Made by a program: the position numbers and the translations under genes
Origin: Chitinophaga agri
GTDB taxonomy: Bacteria > Bacteroidota > Bacteroidia > Chitinophagales > Chitinophagaceae
Length of the DNA stretch: 64,000 nucleotides
Reading direction: 5' to 3'
Assembly (NCBI RefSeq): GCF_010093065.1
Contig: NZ_CP048113.1
Location: forward strand, 2,418,001 to 2,482,000
Notes under the pieces: generated by a model
What the model was told of the DNA's origin: nothing
Seen by the model: only the letters and a program-made list of their open reading frames with translations
Databases searched by the model: none
Shown: piece after piece, positions 41,710 through 50,915 of the stretch
How the letters are laid out: each line of letters starts with the position of its first letter
How positions within the stretch are numbered: position 1 is the first letter of the stretch

Positions 41710-42926
41710 ACTATACTGCTGGCTGCGATCCATCCGCTGGTCCAGGCATGCTGAAAATTGAATCCGCCGGTGATACCGTCCACGTCCATGACCTCTCCGG
41801 CAAAAAACAATCCCGGTGCCAGCCTGCTTTCCATGGTGGCAGGATCTATTTCTGACAATTGCACACCCCCACAGGTTACGAATTCTTCTTTGAAGGTTGT
41901 CTTCCCTTTGACCGGGCACTCCATGGCTGTCAGCAGCTTCACCAGTTTATGCTGGTCTTTTGCCGGCATATCTGCCCAACGTACATCTTCTCCAATTCCG
42001 GACTGTTGTAAAAGGAAATGCCAGAGCCGCTGTGGCAGTCCGAAAGGGTTCTTATGATGCATTTTCTGTCCACCGAGTGAAAACCGCAGATCCTGCATTT
42101 CGTCGCGCAGGCTGTTCTCGTTAAATGCAGGCAGCCAGTTCACGATCGCTGTAAACTGATATTGTATGGCGCCGAGATCACGGGCCCCCCACGCAGACAG
42201 GCGCAGGATACAGGGGCCGCTCATACCCCAGTGCGTGATCATCAGCGGACCGCGCTCCTGTAATTTCGTACCTGCTATTTTCACATGTGCTTCTTCCACA
42301 CTCACCCCCATCAGTGCCGTAATAGGGTTACCAGGCATGTTGAACGTGAACAGTGATGGCATAGGAGCCACGATCTGATGCCCTGTGTCCTGTAACCAGG
42401 CAAACTTTTCTACCTGGGCATAACCGCCGGCAGCGACACATACATAATTGGCTTTCAATGAGCTACCGTCCTGCAGGGCAACATTCCACACCTTCCCTTC
42501 CCGGGTCAGGGCAGTCACCCCGGCATTCATTTTAATCTTTACCCCATATTTATCAACCTCCCTCAGCAAACAGTCTATGATCGTCTGGGAATTATCTGTA
42601 ACGGGAAACATCCTGCCGTCCGCCTCTGCCTTCAGTGACACGCCTCTTTCCTTAAACCAGCTGATCGTATCAGGCACAAAAAACCGGTTAAAGGTCTTTT
42701 TCACGAAATGCTGTCCTCTTGGATATCGTTTCGACATGTATGAAATATCGGGGGCATTATGGGTCACGTTACATCTTCCACCGCCTGAAACCTTCACTTT
42801 GGATAAAAGTTTACTGCTTTTCTCTATCAGTATGACTTCCAATTGAGTATGAAGACGTGCGGCGTTCACCGCACAGAAAAAACCGGCTGCTCCGCCACCA
42901 ATAATTACTAATCTATTGTTTATCAT
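41685..42926 (-). CDS. BaiN/YhiN-like FAD-dependent oxidoreductase (HI0933 family)
   Basis: A 413-residue flavoprotein. Start at the ATG at 42926 (MINNRLVIIGGGAAGFFCA); the longer frame adds 11 non-family residues. Motifs: the Rossmann GGGAAG for FAD at residues ~8-13, the family block LLSKVKVSGGGRCNVTH, YVCVAAGGYAQ, TAGV-type strands, and the C-terminal FAD-contact GLFFAGEVMDVDGITGGFNFQHAWTSGW. This HI0933/YhiN group includes BaiN (bile-acid flavoprotein) but the reaction of most members is unknown. Convergent with the dNK gene; monocistronic. Confidence 0.92.
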   Translation of the reverse strand: MINNRLVIIGGGAAGFFCAVNAARLHTQLEVILIEKSSKLLSKVKVSGGGRCNVTHNAPDISYMSKRYPRGQHFVKKTFNRFFVPDTISWFKERGVSLKAEADGRMFPVTDNSQTIIDCLLREVDKYGVKIKMNAGVTALTREGKVWNVALQDGSSLKANYVCVAAGGYAQVEKFAWLQDTGHQIVAPMPSLFTFNMPGNPITALMGVSVEEAHVKIAGTKLQERGPLMITHWGMSGPCILRLSAWGARDLGAIQYQFTAIVNWLPAFNENSLRDEMQDLRFSLGGQKMHHKNPFGLPQRLWHFLLQQSGIGEDVRWADMPAKDQHKLVKLLTAMECPVKGKTTFKEEFVTCGGVQLSEIDPATMESRLAPGLFFAGEVMDVDGITGGFNFQHAWTSGWIAASSIVQKINNEH

Positions 42927-43085
42927 GATATTACAAATCCAGTCATGCAATATTCGCATTCCCGCCGCAATAATAAATCAAAGCCGGGATATTCTAATTT
43001 ATTCTGCATCAATAACATTTTTTGCATATATTAATTTTTCACGCTATTTTGCATATTATATTTTTTGATACTATATTGTCGCAAA

Positions 43086-45551
43086 ATGTTGTTCCACATG
43101 CAATCTGTGTTCTCTAAAACAAAAAAACGCTTTAAGTGGCTCCTCCCAGCATGCATGTTGGGGATCACAGGTGCCCTTGCATTTTATCCTGCGGACGAGT
43201 GGCAGGATAAAATCACCGAAGCCTTGGAACTGTACAGCAAACGCTTCCCCCAGGAAAAGGTTTACCTTCAACTGGACAAAGACTACTATGCCGCTGGGGA
43301 AACCATGTGGTTCAAAGCGTATGTTTTGCTACAAGGCCAGCCATCACTTTCTGCTACCAACCTATACGTAGAGCTGGTTGATAAAGGAGGAAATGTGGTA
43401 AGTAAAAAACTGATCTCCATTGGTGGTGCTACCGGTTCCGGTGCATTTGAACTGCCGGAGAGCCAGAAAGCCGGTCAATACCAGCTGCGTGCCTACACCG
43501 CGTGGATGCTGAACTTTGACTCGGAATATCTCTTCTACAAAAGCATTGAAATATTCGATCCGTCTAAACCGGTTGGCCCTTCTCAGAAGCCGGCTGCTAC
43601 CGATTTTGCGGTAAACTTCTTCCCCGAAGGCGGTAACCTGATCGCTGGTATTCCCGGCCGTGTGGCTTTTAAAGCCATCGACCAGCAGGGTTTCCCACAG
43701 GAAGCGAACGGTATCATCCAGAACCTGAAAGGTGAAACAGTAGCACAGCTGAAGACCACCCGTGATGGTATGGGTATGTTTGAACTGACGCCGGCTGCGG
43801 GTGAAACCTACAAGGCCCTGATGCAGACCAGTAAAGGCCTGCAGAAAACGATCCTGCTGCCTGTAGTGAAAACTACCGGTGTCGGCATGAAAGTCTTCAA
43901 CAAAGGTGCCCGTATATTCTACACGACCACTCCTGCCTCCAAAGATAACCCGATGTACAATAACCTGATGATCGTTGCGCAGATGCAGCAGCACATCGTG
44001 TACAAGGCAAAACTGAATGCAGGTGAAGGTCAGATGAGCGGCTTCATCCCGACCAAGGAATTACCTTCCGGTATCCTGCAGCTGACTGTATTCAACAGTG
44101 ATGGCGTGCCAATGGCAGAAAGGCTGGCTTTTGTAAGAAAGAACGACTTCCTGTCTCTTGGTTTACAGAACATGGCCATCAATACACAGCCAAGACAGAA
44201 GAACACGCTTGAGATCAAGATCCCGGACACCATGCTAACAAGCCTGTCCGTTACGATCACAGATGCGGACAACATTGTTAAAGACCAGGATGAGAACAAT
44301 ATTCTTTCTAACCTGCTGCTGACTTCTGATCTGAAAGGATATATCGCTAATCCTGCACAATATTTCAAAGATGCAGATCCTTCTACCCTTGCAGGTCTCG
44401 ACCTGGTGATGATGACGAACGGATGGAGAAGGTTCACCTGGGAGAAAGTGCTGCATAACTACATGCCTGACATCAAGTATCCTTACGAACAGGGTCTGCT
44501 GCTGAAAGGTATCGCTACTACCAACAAAGGTGCATCTGCACTGTCTAATGGTAAAGTAGACTTTATCCTGAAACAGCCGATCGATACCTCTACCGCATTC
44601 TCTTCCGTTACTACTAATGACAAAGGTGAATTTGCTGTAGACCGTCTGCAGTTCGTGGATACCATCAACGTATTCTACCGTGCGAACGATCCGAATAAAG
44701 CATGGAAAGATGTGTCTGTGAAATTCGAACCACACTTCTTCGAATCCAGAGAACCAGTGACACTGCCTTATCCATTCAGAAATAATGTGGAGATAGAAAG
44801 CAGGGTACTGAGCACCTATCTCTCTACCGTTGCTGAGAACAGTGCAGTAAGCAGATCTATCCGTAACAAACCGATCTTCCTGAAAGAGATCAACGTGCGT
44901 GAAAAACGCCTCAGTAAAACTGAAACTGTTGAAGCCCGTTACGCAACCGGTATGTTCAGCGCAGGCGATGGTTATGCATTCGACCTGACCAAGGATGAAC
45001 CAGGTAGTCTAAGTATCTTCCAGTACCTGCAGTCTAAAGTACCTGGTCTGACGGTTAACCTGGCTGATCCTGTCGTGGGTCCTACGATGCAATGGCGTGG
45101 TGGTCCTCCGGTACTGTTCCTGAATGAAATGCCTACCAACATCAACATGCTGAGCAACATTAACATAGGCGATGTGGCATTCATTAAAGTACTGCGTCCT
45201 ACTTTCGTAGGTGGCTTCGGTGGTAGCTCAGGTGCGATCGCTGTATACACGAGAAAAGGTGGTGACAGCAAGAACGATGTGGATACACGTGGATTCGAAA
45301 AATACAGAAAAGCAGGTTACGATATCGTGAAGGAGTTTTACGCACCTGATTATACTGTACGTAAAGAGATCCACATCCTGCAGGATAAAAGGCTGACCCT
45401 CTACTGGAATCCAAACCTGATAGCGGACTCCCTGACACACACTGCAAAGGTATCCTTCTACAACAACGACTTCACAAGACGTTTCCGCATTATTGTGGAG
45501 GGTATGGGTGAAGACGGATCACTGGGACACACAGAACAGATCTTGCAATAA
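43086..45551 (+). CDS. MG2-like / TonB plug-domain surface protein without barrel
   Basis: An 821-residue exported protein. The open frame begins with a TTG at 43065; the ATG at 43086 (or 43098) precedes a signal-anchor-type segment (WLLPACMLGITGALAF). Residues ~50-150 match a macroglobulin MG2-like domain (EKVYLQLDKDYYAAGETMWFKAYVL, SGAFELPESQKAGQYQLRAYTAWM). Beta-sandwich modules follow to ~570. A TonB-receptor plug-like domain sits at ~640-740, with IFQYLQSKVPGLTVN, PPVLFLNEMPTNINML, VAFIKVLRPTF and SSGAIAVYTRKGG. No beta-barrel follows. This architecture is widespread and unexplained in Bacteroidota; it may act as a periplasmic partner to TonB systems. Confidence 0.8.
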   Translation: MLFHMQSVFSKTKKRFKWLLPACMLGITGALAFYPADEWQDKITEALELYSKRFPQEKVYLQLDKDYYAAGETMWFKAYVLLQGQPSLSATNLYVELVDKGGNVVSKKLISIGGATGSGAFELPESQKAGQYQLRAYTAWMLNFDSEYLFYKSIEIFDPSKPVGPSQKPAATDFAVNFFPEGGNLIAGIPGRVAFKAIDQQGFPQEANGIIQNLKGETVAQLKTTRDGMGMFELTPAAGETYKALMQTSKGLQKTILLPVVKTTGVGMKVFNKGARIFYTTTPASKDNPMYNNLMIVAQMQQHIVYKAKLNAGEGQMSGFIPTKELPSGILQLTVFNSDGVPMAERLAFVRKNDFLSLGLQNMAINTQPRQKNTLEIKIPDTMLTSLSVTITDADNIVKDQDENNILSNLLLTSDLKGYIANPAQYFKDADPSTLAGLDLVMMTNGWRRFTWEKVLHNYMPDIKYPYEQGLLLKGIATTNKGASALSNGKVDFILKQPIDTSTAFSSVTTNDKGEFAVDRLQFVDTINVFYRANDPNKAWKDVSVKFEPHFFESREPVTLPYPFRNNVEIESRVLSTYLSTVAENSAVSRSIRNKPIFLKEINVREKRLSKTETVEARYATGMFSAGDGYAFDLTKDEPGSLSIFQYLQSKVPGLTVNLADPVVGPTMQWRGGPPVLFLNEMPTNINMLSNINIGDVAFIKVLRPTFVGGFGGSSGAIAVYTRKGGDSKNDVDTRGFEKYRKAGYDIVKEFYAPDYTVRKEIHILQDKRLTLYWNPNLIADSLTHTAKVSFYNNDFTRRFRIIVEGMGEDGSLGHTEQILQ

Positions 45552-45569
45552 TCCAAGGCTCCGGCTGAT

Positions 45570-45613
45570 AAATAAATAGTCCATAGTTCAACACTATGGA
45601 CTATTTTTATTTA
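45570..45613. terminator. Terminator after the MG2/plug gene
   Basis: An 18-base left arm (45570-45587) pairs almost fully with the sequence from 45593, with a 5-nt loop, A-runs on the left and T-rich on the right; bidirectional in form. Confidence 0.85.
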
Positions 45614-45629
45614 TACAACATGCCAGGAT

Positions 45630-46769
45630 ATGAACAATCTCGTAAACAGGATACCGAAAGGCTGGCAAGCCCCCCATCATTTATTGGTGTTAATACTCAC
45701 CGGCTGCCTTTGCATACTGCTATCCCAAAACTCTTCCGCCCAACCTCTTAAGCCAGGCTTTGACGCAAAGGAATATCTTGATATGCTCAGCATAGATTTC
45801 CTGCATGCAGACACACCCTGGACAAACACACATCTTATACCTCCTGCAAACGCGCAGCTGGTGTACCGCTCACCTGAAACCGGCTTACATAACCGATGGG
45901 ATCTCTGGCTGCGGGATGATGGTGTGGCCATCGTTAGTATACGCGGAACAGTGGGTAACAAAGAATCATGGATGGAGAACTTCTTCGCAGGTATGATTCC
46001 CGCAACAGGACAGTTCCAGCTGAATGACAGTACAACTTTTAAATACCGGCTGGCGAAGGATGAAAGAGCCTATGTACATGCCGGCTGGACGCTCGCACTG
46101 GCCAGTATGGCACCCGACATTGTTGCACATATTAAAACCTACTATAAAAAAGGATACCATGCATTCCTGATCTCCGGCCACAGTCAGGGTGGTGCCATCA
46201 GTTTTCTGCTACGCTCCTATCTGCAATACCTGGACGATCCGGAGTTTCCGAAGGATATTGTCTATAAAACCTATTGCAGTGCAGCACCTAAACCTGGCAA
46301 TCTGTACTATGCATACGACTATGATTACATTACCCGGGATGGCTGGGGCTTCCGCGTAGTCAATGCGAGAGACTGGGTACCCGAAACGCCTTTCTCGTTA
46401 CAGACCACTAATGACTTCAACACCCCAAATCCTTTCATGGGTGTAAAAAGAGCGCTTAAAAAACAAAATTTCTTCGTGCGGCTTGTCATAGGAAGCATGT
46501 ATAATAGACTCGACCGCAGTAGTAAAAAGGCGAGCCGTCGTATGCAGAAAATGCTGGGGAAAAGATTGTCAAAACTGGTGAAGAGAGCTGTTCCGGGTTA
46601 TAGCGCGCCTCCTTTTACAGGCAGTCACAATTATCATCCCGCAGGAACACCTGTTATACTGTACCCGGATGCAGCGTATGATAGCAAATATATCTTTGAT
46701 GGAAAGAACCTTTTTATCCATCACATGTATGCGCCCTACCGGGAGTTGACAAACAGCATTTATCATTGA
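45630..46769 (+). CDS. Secreted class-3 lipase family protein
   Basis: A 379-residue exported alpha/beta hydrolase. Signal peptide: HHLLVLILTGCLCILLSQNSSAQ. Lipase_3 features: DGVAIVSIRGTVGNKESWMENFF (oxyanion region), the nucleophile elbow ISGHSQGGAISFLL with Ser at about 185, KTYCSAAPKPGN, VVNARDWVPETPF with the acidic residue, and FTGSHNYHPAGTPVIL with the histidine. It probably hydrolyses acylglycerols or phospholipids outside the inner membrane. It lies just after the plug-domain gene, but a terminator separates them. Basic Lys/Arg-rich helices (ASRRMQKMLGKRLSKLVKRA) lie between the acid and the histidine. Confidence 0.85.
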   Translation: MNNLVNRIPKGWQAPHHLLVLILTGCLCILLSQNSSAQPLKPGFDAKEYLDMLSIDFLHADTPWTNTHLIPPANAQLVYRSPETGLHNRWDLWLRDDGVAIVSIRGTVGNKESWMENFFAGMIPATGQFQLNDSTTFKYRLAKDERAYVHAGWTLALASMAPDIVAHIKTYYKKGYHAFLISGHSQGGAISFLLRSYLQYLDDPEFPKDIVYKTYCSAAPKPGNLYYAYDYDYITRDGWGFRVVNARDWVPETPFSLQTTNDFNTPNPFMGVKRALKKQNFFVRLVIGSMYNRLDRSSKKASRRMQKMLGKRLSKLVKRAVPGYSAPPFTGSHNYHPAGTPVILYPDAAYDSKYIFDGKNLFIHHMYAPYRELTNSIYH

Positions 46770-46884
46770 TAAGGCACCTGTCATTTTGATCTGTAACACG
46801 CAGCCAGTCATGCTAATTTCTTTGTTAACAATGGGTTAACTTTTAGATTAACCTGAAATTAACAGTTCAACTTTTTTTTCGGGT

Positions 46885-46892
46885 TATGTTTG
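46885..46892 (+). promoter_or_regulatory. -7 element in an intergenic region
   Basis: TATGTTTG matches TAnnTTTG with no protein gene downstream on this strand; it sits just ahead of the foldable segment 46911-46997. Confidence 0.45.
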
Positions 46893-46899
46893 TATCGAT

Positions 46900-47190
46900 A
46901 AAAGCAAAAGCACGTTGTCCTTTACTGCCAGGCCTCTCATATAAAGCGTATGAGGGCTTGGGTGGTAAGGGAACAAAAATCAACACCTCACACAACGATT
47001 TCATCATATTACTTACATAGAGATTACTAGCAAAATTTATTAGCAGCACCCTGCAATATGGCTCAAAGTATTAGAGGGGGAATAATATAGGCTAAATATA
47101 CTTTACATGACCATGAATAAGACTATAGTGGTCACTCTAAATCAAAAACCAACTAACAGAAAAGGTCTCGTTTTCACGAGACCTTTTTCC
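46900..47190 (+). ncRNA. Candidate small structured RNA
   Basis: Between the -7 element (46885) and the terminator (47160-47188) lies no convincing gene. Folding by eye: CTCATA (46935-46940) with TATGAG (46949-46954), extended by AGGC/GCTT, then CCTT-ACTGCC (with one bulged T) paired to GGTGGTAAGG, and an outer CGTTGT (46913-46918) with ACAACG (46992-46997). Several G-U pairs are needed. The remainder (47000-47155) shows less structure. No known RNA family recognised. Confidence 0.35.
47160..47188 (+). terminator. Orphan terminator in intergenic region
   Basis: AAAAGGTCTCGT and ACGAGACCTTTT form a perfect 12-bp stem with a TTTC loop, then T-rich. It has no coding gene directly upstream on its strand; the lipase stop is about 390 bp away. 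It supports a transcript in the preceding region. Confidence 0.85.
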
Positions 47191-47277
47191 ATATTCCGAA
47201 ATAAAAACAGTCTTATTACCACAAATCATTTAAAAACAGGCATATCCACAATAAACAGATGGTTAAATACAGCTGAG

Positions 47278-48483
47278 CTAATCCTTCAGCTTATGGAGAA
47301 AAGTAGACAGCTTGAATAACAGCTCATCCTGCAACCCCGCCCTCAGCTTAGCTTCTTCATCCGTGATACCTAGTTTTTTCATTCGCTGATAATAGCCGTA
47401 AGAGCCCCCGATCAGTTCCAGACATTCTTCGATCTTGCCCCTGATCTCGGCATCCTTGCTCTTCTTATCATACTCCCTCCGGGACAGTATCCTGTCAATG
47501 AAATAGAGATTATCCTTTGTCTCTACCCATTTGCCTCTAGACAGATGTTGTGGCTTGTAGACCTCCAGGTAGCAGTCGTCCAGCTGCAAAATCTGGCCGA
47601 ATTCAGCCCTTACGTCAATGGCAGCAGACTTATCCTTTTTACTACCTGACATTAGCTTTTTGATGAAGAGATTGATCTCGCTACCCAGTTCTCCGCTGGC
47701 CATTAATATTTGTGTCAGCTGTGAAAGCTTCATCACCATGGTCACACGAATATACCGGCTACCCGATTTCAGTTTACCGATAATACGCGGCGTTTGCTGC
47801 TCGTCCAGCAGGATATCTTCCACCTGCAGCTTGCTAACCATGCGCAGGTTTGGCGTATAACCCTCGGAAGCAGGCAGTGCAGCTTTACCGGCGGTGCCTG
47901 CATGCTGCTGTTTAAGGGTCTGCTGAGCGAAATCATCTATAAAGCGGAGGTCATGTCCTTTCATACGATGATACAATTCATGGGTATTATAGTTGACGAT
48001 CCGGCTCAGCAGCTGGATATCGTCCCACGCGTCAGCGTATTGCACTTTCTTCAGTTCATCCAGCACATCTGCCGCGATCACATTCCTGCGATACAGTAAT
48101 TCGCCTATCAGAAAAACGGAGTAGTCATTTACCGGGTAACCCAGTTCAGGCAGGAGGTCGTATGGCGTCCTTTTTTGCTCCTTTGCCTGCTCCAGCTGTT
48201 CCTGGTCAGACACAACCGGAGCCAGCAGATATTTGCGCGCAGCAGTCTTCAGTTTCTTACTCACATAGTCAAGCATATGATCATTCACTTCCCGCTGACT
48301 GACAAAGTCATGCAGAATCTGCACAAAACGCTTGGAGGCAGGCAAGCCGAACTGCAGCAAAATATCATTTTCCATATCCGGCACACTCGCTCCATCTACC
48401 TGATCCCGACCGGTTTTAGTCCGCGTTTCCTGCCGCTGGCAGCGCTGATAATATTCCTGTAATTTCAGTTTGAGCTTATCCAT
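47278..48483 (-). CDS. Hypothetical protein (unrecognised, helical)
   Basis: A 401-residue cytosolic protein, highly charged and mostly helical, with no signal peptide, transmembrane segment or enzyme motif that I can see. It begins with a basic helix (MDKLKLKLQEYYQRCQRQ). The centre has a QVEDILLDEQQTPRIIGKLKSGSRYIRVTMVMKLSQLTQILM region, mixed alpha/beta, and a YLEVYKPQHLSRGKWVETKDNLYFIDRIL stretch. The end is a coiled, Lys/Glu-rich helix. I do not recognise the family and give no function. Start at ATG 48483. The gene stands alone. Confidence 0.75.
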   Translation of the reverse strand: MDKLKLKLQEYYQRCQRQETRTKTGRDQVDGASVPDMENDILLQFGLPASKRFVQILHDFVSQREVNDHMLDYVSKKLKTAARKYLLAPVVSDQEQLEQAKEQKRTPYDLLPELGYPVNDYSVFLIGELLYRRNVIAADVLDELKKVQYADAWDDIQLLSRIVNYNTHELYHRMKGHDLRFIDDFAQQTLKQQHAGTAGKAALPASEGYTPNLRMVSKLQVEDILLDEQQTPRIIGKLKSGSRYIRVTMVMKLSQLTQILMASGELGSEINLFIKKLMSGSKKDKSAAIDVRAEFGQILQLDDCYLEVYKPQHLSRGKWVETKDNLYFIDRILSRREYDKKSKDAEIRGKIEECLELIGGSYGYYQRMKKLGITDEEAKLRAGLQDELLFKLSTFLHKLKD

Positions 48484-49085
48484 ATATTATCTGATTAAAT
48501 CAATACTTGATACCTCTTCCGGTCGGTATGACAATAGATCGTCAGTCCGGTGGACGGAATAAGGGTCAGGACAGCACTTTTGACGAACACTGGCGCTCGC
48601 TTCAGTACAATTCCTTGTATTACAATAAGTTATTCAATGGGAGTAGTATAGTTGATCTAATGGGAAGCATGCAAATATACACCTTTTGAGGTTTAGGCCC
48701 CAATCAGCTCTGTAATCAAATTGTAAAGCAATAAGCTGGCTGATCATGACGCTGGCCCGCTCCCACAGGGCTAAACGGTCGGGTATCCATTCAAGCCGCC
48801 ACTAATACGAATTGTGCGTCACTGAAATTTATCATAGGGTTTTCCTTTATATGTGGTAGTCCAGCCATCAGGCTGGTCGCGATCGTATTGAGCTTATAAA
48901 CGGTGCAGAACAGCAGGCGGATGCTACGGCGTACTGGGGGGTGGCCAGGAGGTCTGGCGCATCCTGGCCGCCGGGATCTCCTGCGCATTACGTTTACCTT
49001 TCATGTAAAACTCACTGGTATAGTATTTGGCCTGCTGCTTAGTGATTATTGTCCACGAATTGATCATCTCAAAAAACGTTCAGTT
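48484..49085. other. 600-bp region without a recognisable gene
   Basis: Between the unrecognised 401-aa gene and the DUF892 gene. A minus-strand frame (48791-48988) and a plus-strand frame (48507-48689) both lack family features; the former might be a gene remnant because its second half has normal protein composition. No promoter consensus found for the DUF892 gene. Confidence 0.45.
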
Positions 49086-49610
49086 ATGCAGATACAATCT
49101 AACACCTTTACAAATTCCAGACTGGAGTTATTCTTCTCCACGATGCTACAGGAGATCTACTGGTCAGAACAACACCTGGTCAATGTACTGTCTACCATGA
49201 CTGCCGCAGCCACCAATACGGAACTGATCCAGGCATTTGATCAACATAAGCAGCAGACGCAGGAGCATGTCAGAATAGTAGAAAAAGTATTTGACATGCT
49301 GGGCATACCTGCGGAAGGAGAACCCAGTATGGGACTTCAGGGGCTCTTTGATGAGGGATGGCAGGTAATTGATGAAACAGAGGAAGGTTCCGCACAGCGG
49401 GATGTGGCACTGATCATTGCCGCACAAAAGGTGGAACATTATGAGATCGCCTGTTATGGTAGTCTGGTGACACTGGCCAGCACCCTGGGAGAAACGGAAG
49501 TTGCCGACTTGTTAAGAGGTATTCTGACAGAGGAAAAAGAGACGGATGCATTGCTGACCATTATCGCAGAAAGTAAGATCAATGAACAGGCAAGTGAGGA
49601 GAGTTTGTAA
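49086..49610 (+). CDS. DUF892 (YciE/YciF-like) ferritin-like protein
   Basis: A 174-residue four-helix protein of PF05974. The frame extends back to 48903, but the ATG at 49086 gives the family N-terminus. Helices carry the likely di-iron ligands: LFFSTMLQEIYWSEQHLV (helix 1), QTQEHVRIVEKVFDML (helix 2), KVEHYEIACYGSLVTLA (helix 3) and LTEEKETDALLT (helix 4). Members are stress- and stationary-phase-induced with unproven function. Stands alone, with a hairpin after the stop. Confidence 0.88.
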   Translation: MQIQSNTFTNSRLELFFSTMLQEIYWSEQHLVNVLSTMTAAATNTELIQAFDQHKQQTQEHVRIVEKVFDMLGIPAEGEPSMGLQGLFDEGWQVIDETEEGSAQRDVALIIAAQKVEHYEIACYGSLVTLASTLGETEVADLLRGILTEEKETDALLTIIAESKINEQASEESL

Positions 49611-49615
49611 TACAC

Positions 49616-49662
49616 AAACTGCATTTACGAACAATGATCGTCATCGTTCGTAAATGCAGTTT
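49616..49662. terminator. Convergent terminator, DUF892 / PEBP genes
   Basis: A 17-bp perfect outer stem (49616-49632 with 49646-49662), one mismatch, a further 4 bp (49634-49637 with 49641-49644) and a 3-nt loop. Lies directly between convergent stops. Confidence 0.85.
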
Positions 49663-49670
49663 AACATGGA

Positions 49671-50135
49671 TTACAATCCCTTTTTACCATACGTTCCCAT
49701 CAACACTCCTTCCGCAATTACATGCCCTTCAATGGCCGCTTTAAGCGCCGCTTTATCTGCTCCGCCATCCAGGTCAAGTTTCACATCAAGGGCATATACA
49801 TGGAAGTAATAACGATGCGTACCTGAGGGCGGACAAGGTCCGTAATAGTTACAGTTCCCTCCACTGTTTTTTCCGCAGATACCGGGTACCGAATCACCGC
49901 CTATCATGCTGGAAGCAGGAGGAATGTTCCATACCAGCCAGTGATCGAATGTACCATTCGGTGCATCTGGATCTTCCATGATAATAGCAAGTGTTTTAGT
50001 TCCCTCTGGTATCTGTTCTATCTGCAGTGGTGGATTCACTTCTTCGCCCTCACATGTGTACTTCAGCGGGATCACACCTTCATGATCGAAGGCACTACTC
50101 GTGATTTTCAATGTTTTTGCTGTATTGTTTTCCAT
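49671..50135 (-). CDS. YbhB/YbcL-family Raf-kinase-inhibitor-like (PEBP) protein
   Basis: A 154-residue cytosolic protein of the PEBP fold, complete over its length. Motifs: IPLKYTCEGEEVNPPLQIE, the ligand-site block LAIIMEDPDAPNGTFDHWLVWNIP, then NSGGNCNYYGPCPPSGTHRYYFHVYALD, all diagnostic of YbhB/YbcL. The anion-binding pocket residues (Asp, His and the GxHRY block) are present. The role in bacteria is unknown. The NUDIX gene lies 116 bp upstream on the same strand. Confidence 0.93.
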   Translation of the reverse strand: MENNTAKTLKITSSAFDHEGVIPLKYTCEGEEVNPPLQIEQIPEGTKTLAIIMEDPDAPNGTFDHWLVWNIPPASSMIGGDSVPGICGKNSGGNCNYYGPCPPSGTHRYYFHVYALDVKLDLDGGADKAALKAAIEGHVIAEGVLMGTYGKKGL

Positions 50136-50251
50136 ACACAGCCATACAAAAAAATCAAGCCAGACTGAATGTGCAGTATTACAGTGTCTCAGACTGGCAA
50201 GGGGGGTAAGGCTGCTACATTTAAACCAGCAGAATGTGGATGTTGTAGAGA

Positions 50252-50713
50252 CTATTCATCAATAAGCACTGCCAGCTCTTCTATAAAGGAACGTTGTTTT
50301 TCCAGGATCTTCTCCCTCGCTTGTTCCAGTGTGAACCAGGCCCCGCGGTCTATCTCCGGGAAAGACCGCATCTTCCCTGAACGGGGAGGCCATTCCAGGT
50401 CAAAGTAGTTGCTTACAATGCTGTCAGCATCCAGCGCTCCTTCTACCGCCCAGCAATGTACCGTCTTATGCCCTTTCTGTCGGATGGTGGTCAGTTGTAT
50501 AAACCCGCCTGTTGGCCGGTAACCCGTCTCCTCCTCGAATTCGCGGATAGCAGCCTGAAGCGGCTCCTCCCCTTCCAAATATTCTCCTTTCGGGACCGAC
50601 CAGCTGCCCAGGTCTTTTTTAGCCCAGAAAGGGCCTCCCGGATGCCCTAAAAAGACTTCCAGCTGTTTATTGTGACGACGGTAGAGTAATATGCCTGCGC
50701 TTTGCTTTGCCAT
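50252..50713 (-). CDS. NUDIX hydrolase
   Basis: A 153-residue enzyme. The Nudix box is complete: GEYLEGEEPLQAAIREFEEETG (G-x5-E-x7-REUxEExGU), giving the Mg2+ site. The N-terminus AKQSAGILLYRR and the region LGHPGGPFWAKKDLGSWSVPKGE are typical of the diadenosine-polyphosphate/NTP pyrophosphatase-like NUDIX proteins found widely. It cleaves a nucleoside diphosphate linked to some other moiety. Substrate not determined. Monocistronic or upstream of the PEBP gene. Confidence 0.92.
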   Translation of the reverse strand: MAKQSAGILLYRRHNKQLEVFLGHPGGPFWAKKDLGSWSVPKGEYLEGEEPLQAAIREFEEETGYRPTGGFIQLTTIRQKGHKTVHCWAVEGALDADSIVSNYFDLEWPPRSGKMRSFPEIDRGAWFTLEQAREKILEKQRSFIEELAVLIDE

Positions 50714-50865
50714 ACATCAGCGTAATTAACAAAAAATAGCTCATAAAGCGTTATATGGATCAGCAATCCAAAAACCATACAACAATATACACCATTCGGG
50801 AGTTATTAATAATCAGGAACTAAGCCAGCCCCAGTCAACAAAGATGCATCCGGAGAGCAGTTAAA

Positions 50866-50897
50866 TTGATGAACAATTGTTAATTACACTAATTTTG
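50866..50897 (+). promoter_or_regulatory. Promoter of the beta-helix gene
   Basis: TTG (50866-50868) and TAATTTTG (50890-50897) match the -33 and -7 elements with ~21-nt spacing. It places the transcript start near 50904, which supports the ATG at 50916 and rules out the frame start at 50877. Confidence 0.6.
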
Positions 50898-50915
50898 CGC
50901 TACTTTACACATACT

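Larger units (their letters stand above)
46770..47277. other. Intergenic region with candidate ncRNA
   Basis: About 510 bases between lipase and the minus-strand 401-aa protein. Contains GTTAAC-type repeats (46815-46865), a consensus -7 element, a strongly foldable segment and a rho-independent terminator (see separate entries). Short frames here look random. Confidence 0.5.

Noticed and set aside
46867..47049. 60-codon minus-strand frame in the intergenic region
   Set aside because: Composition is not protein-like and it overlaps the candidate promoter and RNA on the other strand.
47107..47319. 70-codon plus-strand frame over the orphan terminator
   Set aside because: It runs through the perfect hairpin and into the antisense end of another gene; no family features.
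48903..49085. N-terminal extension of the DUF892 protein
   Set aside because: The family begins at the ATG at 49086; the extension is Arg/Gly-rich and unlike the family.
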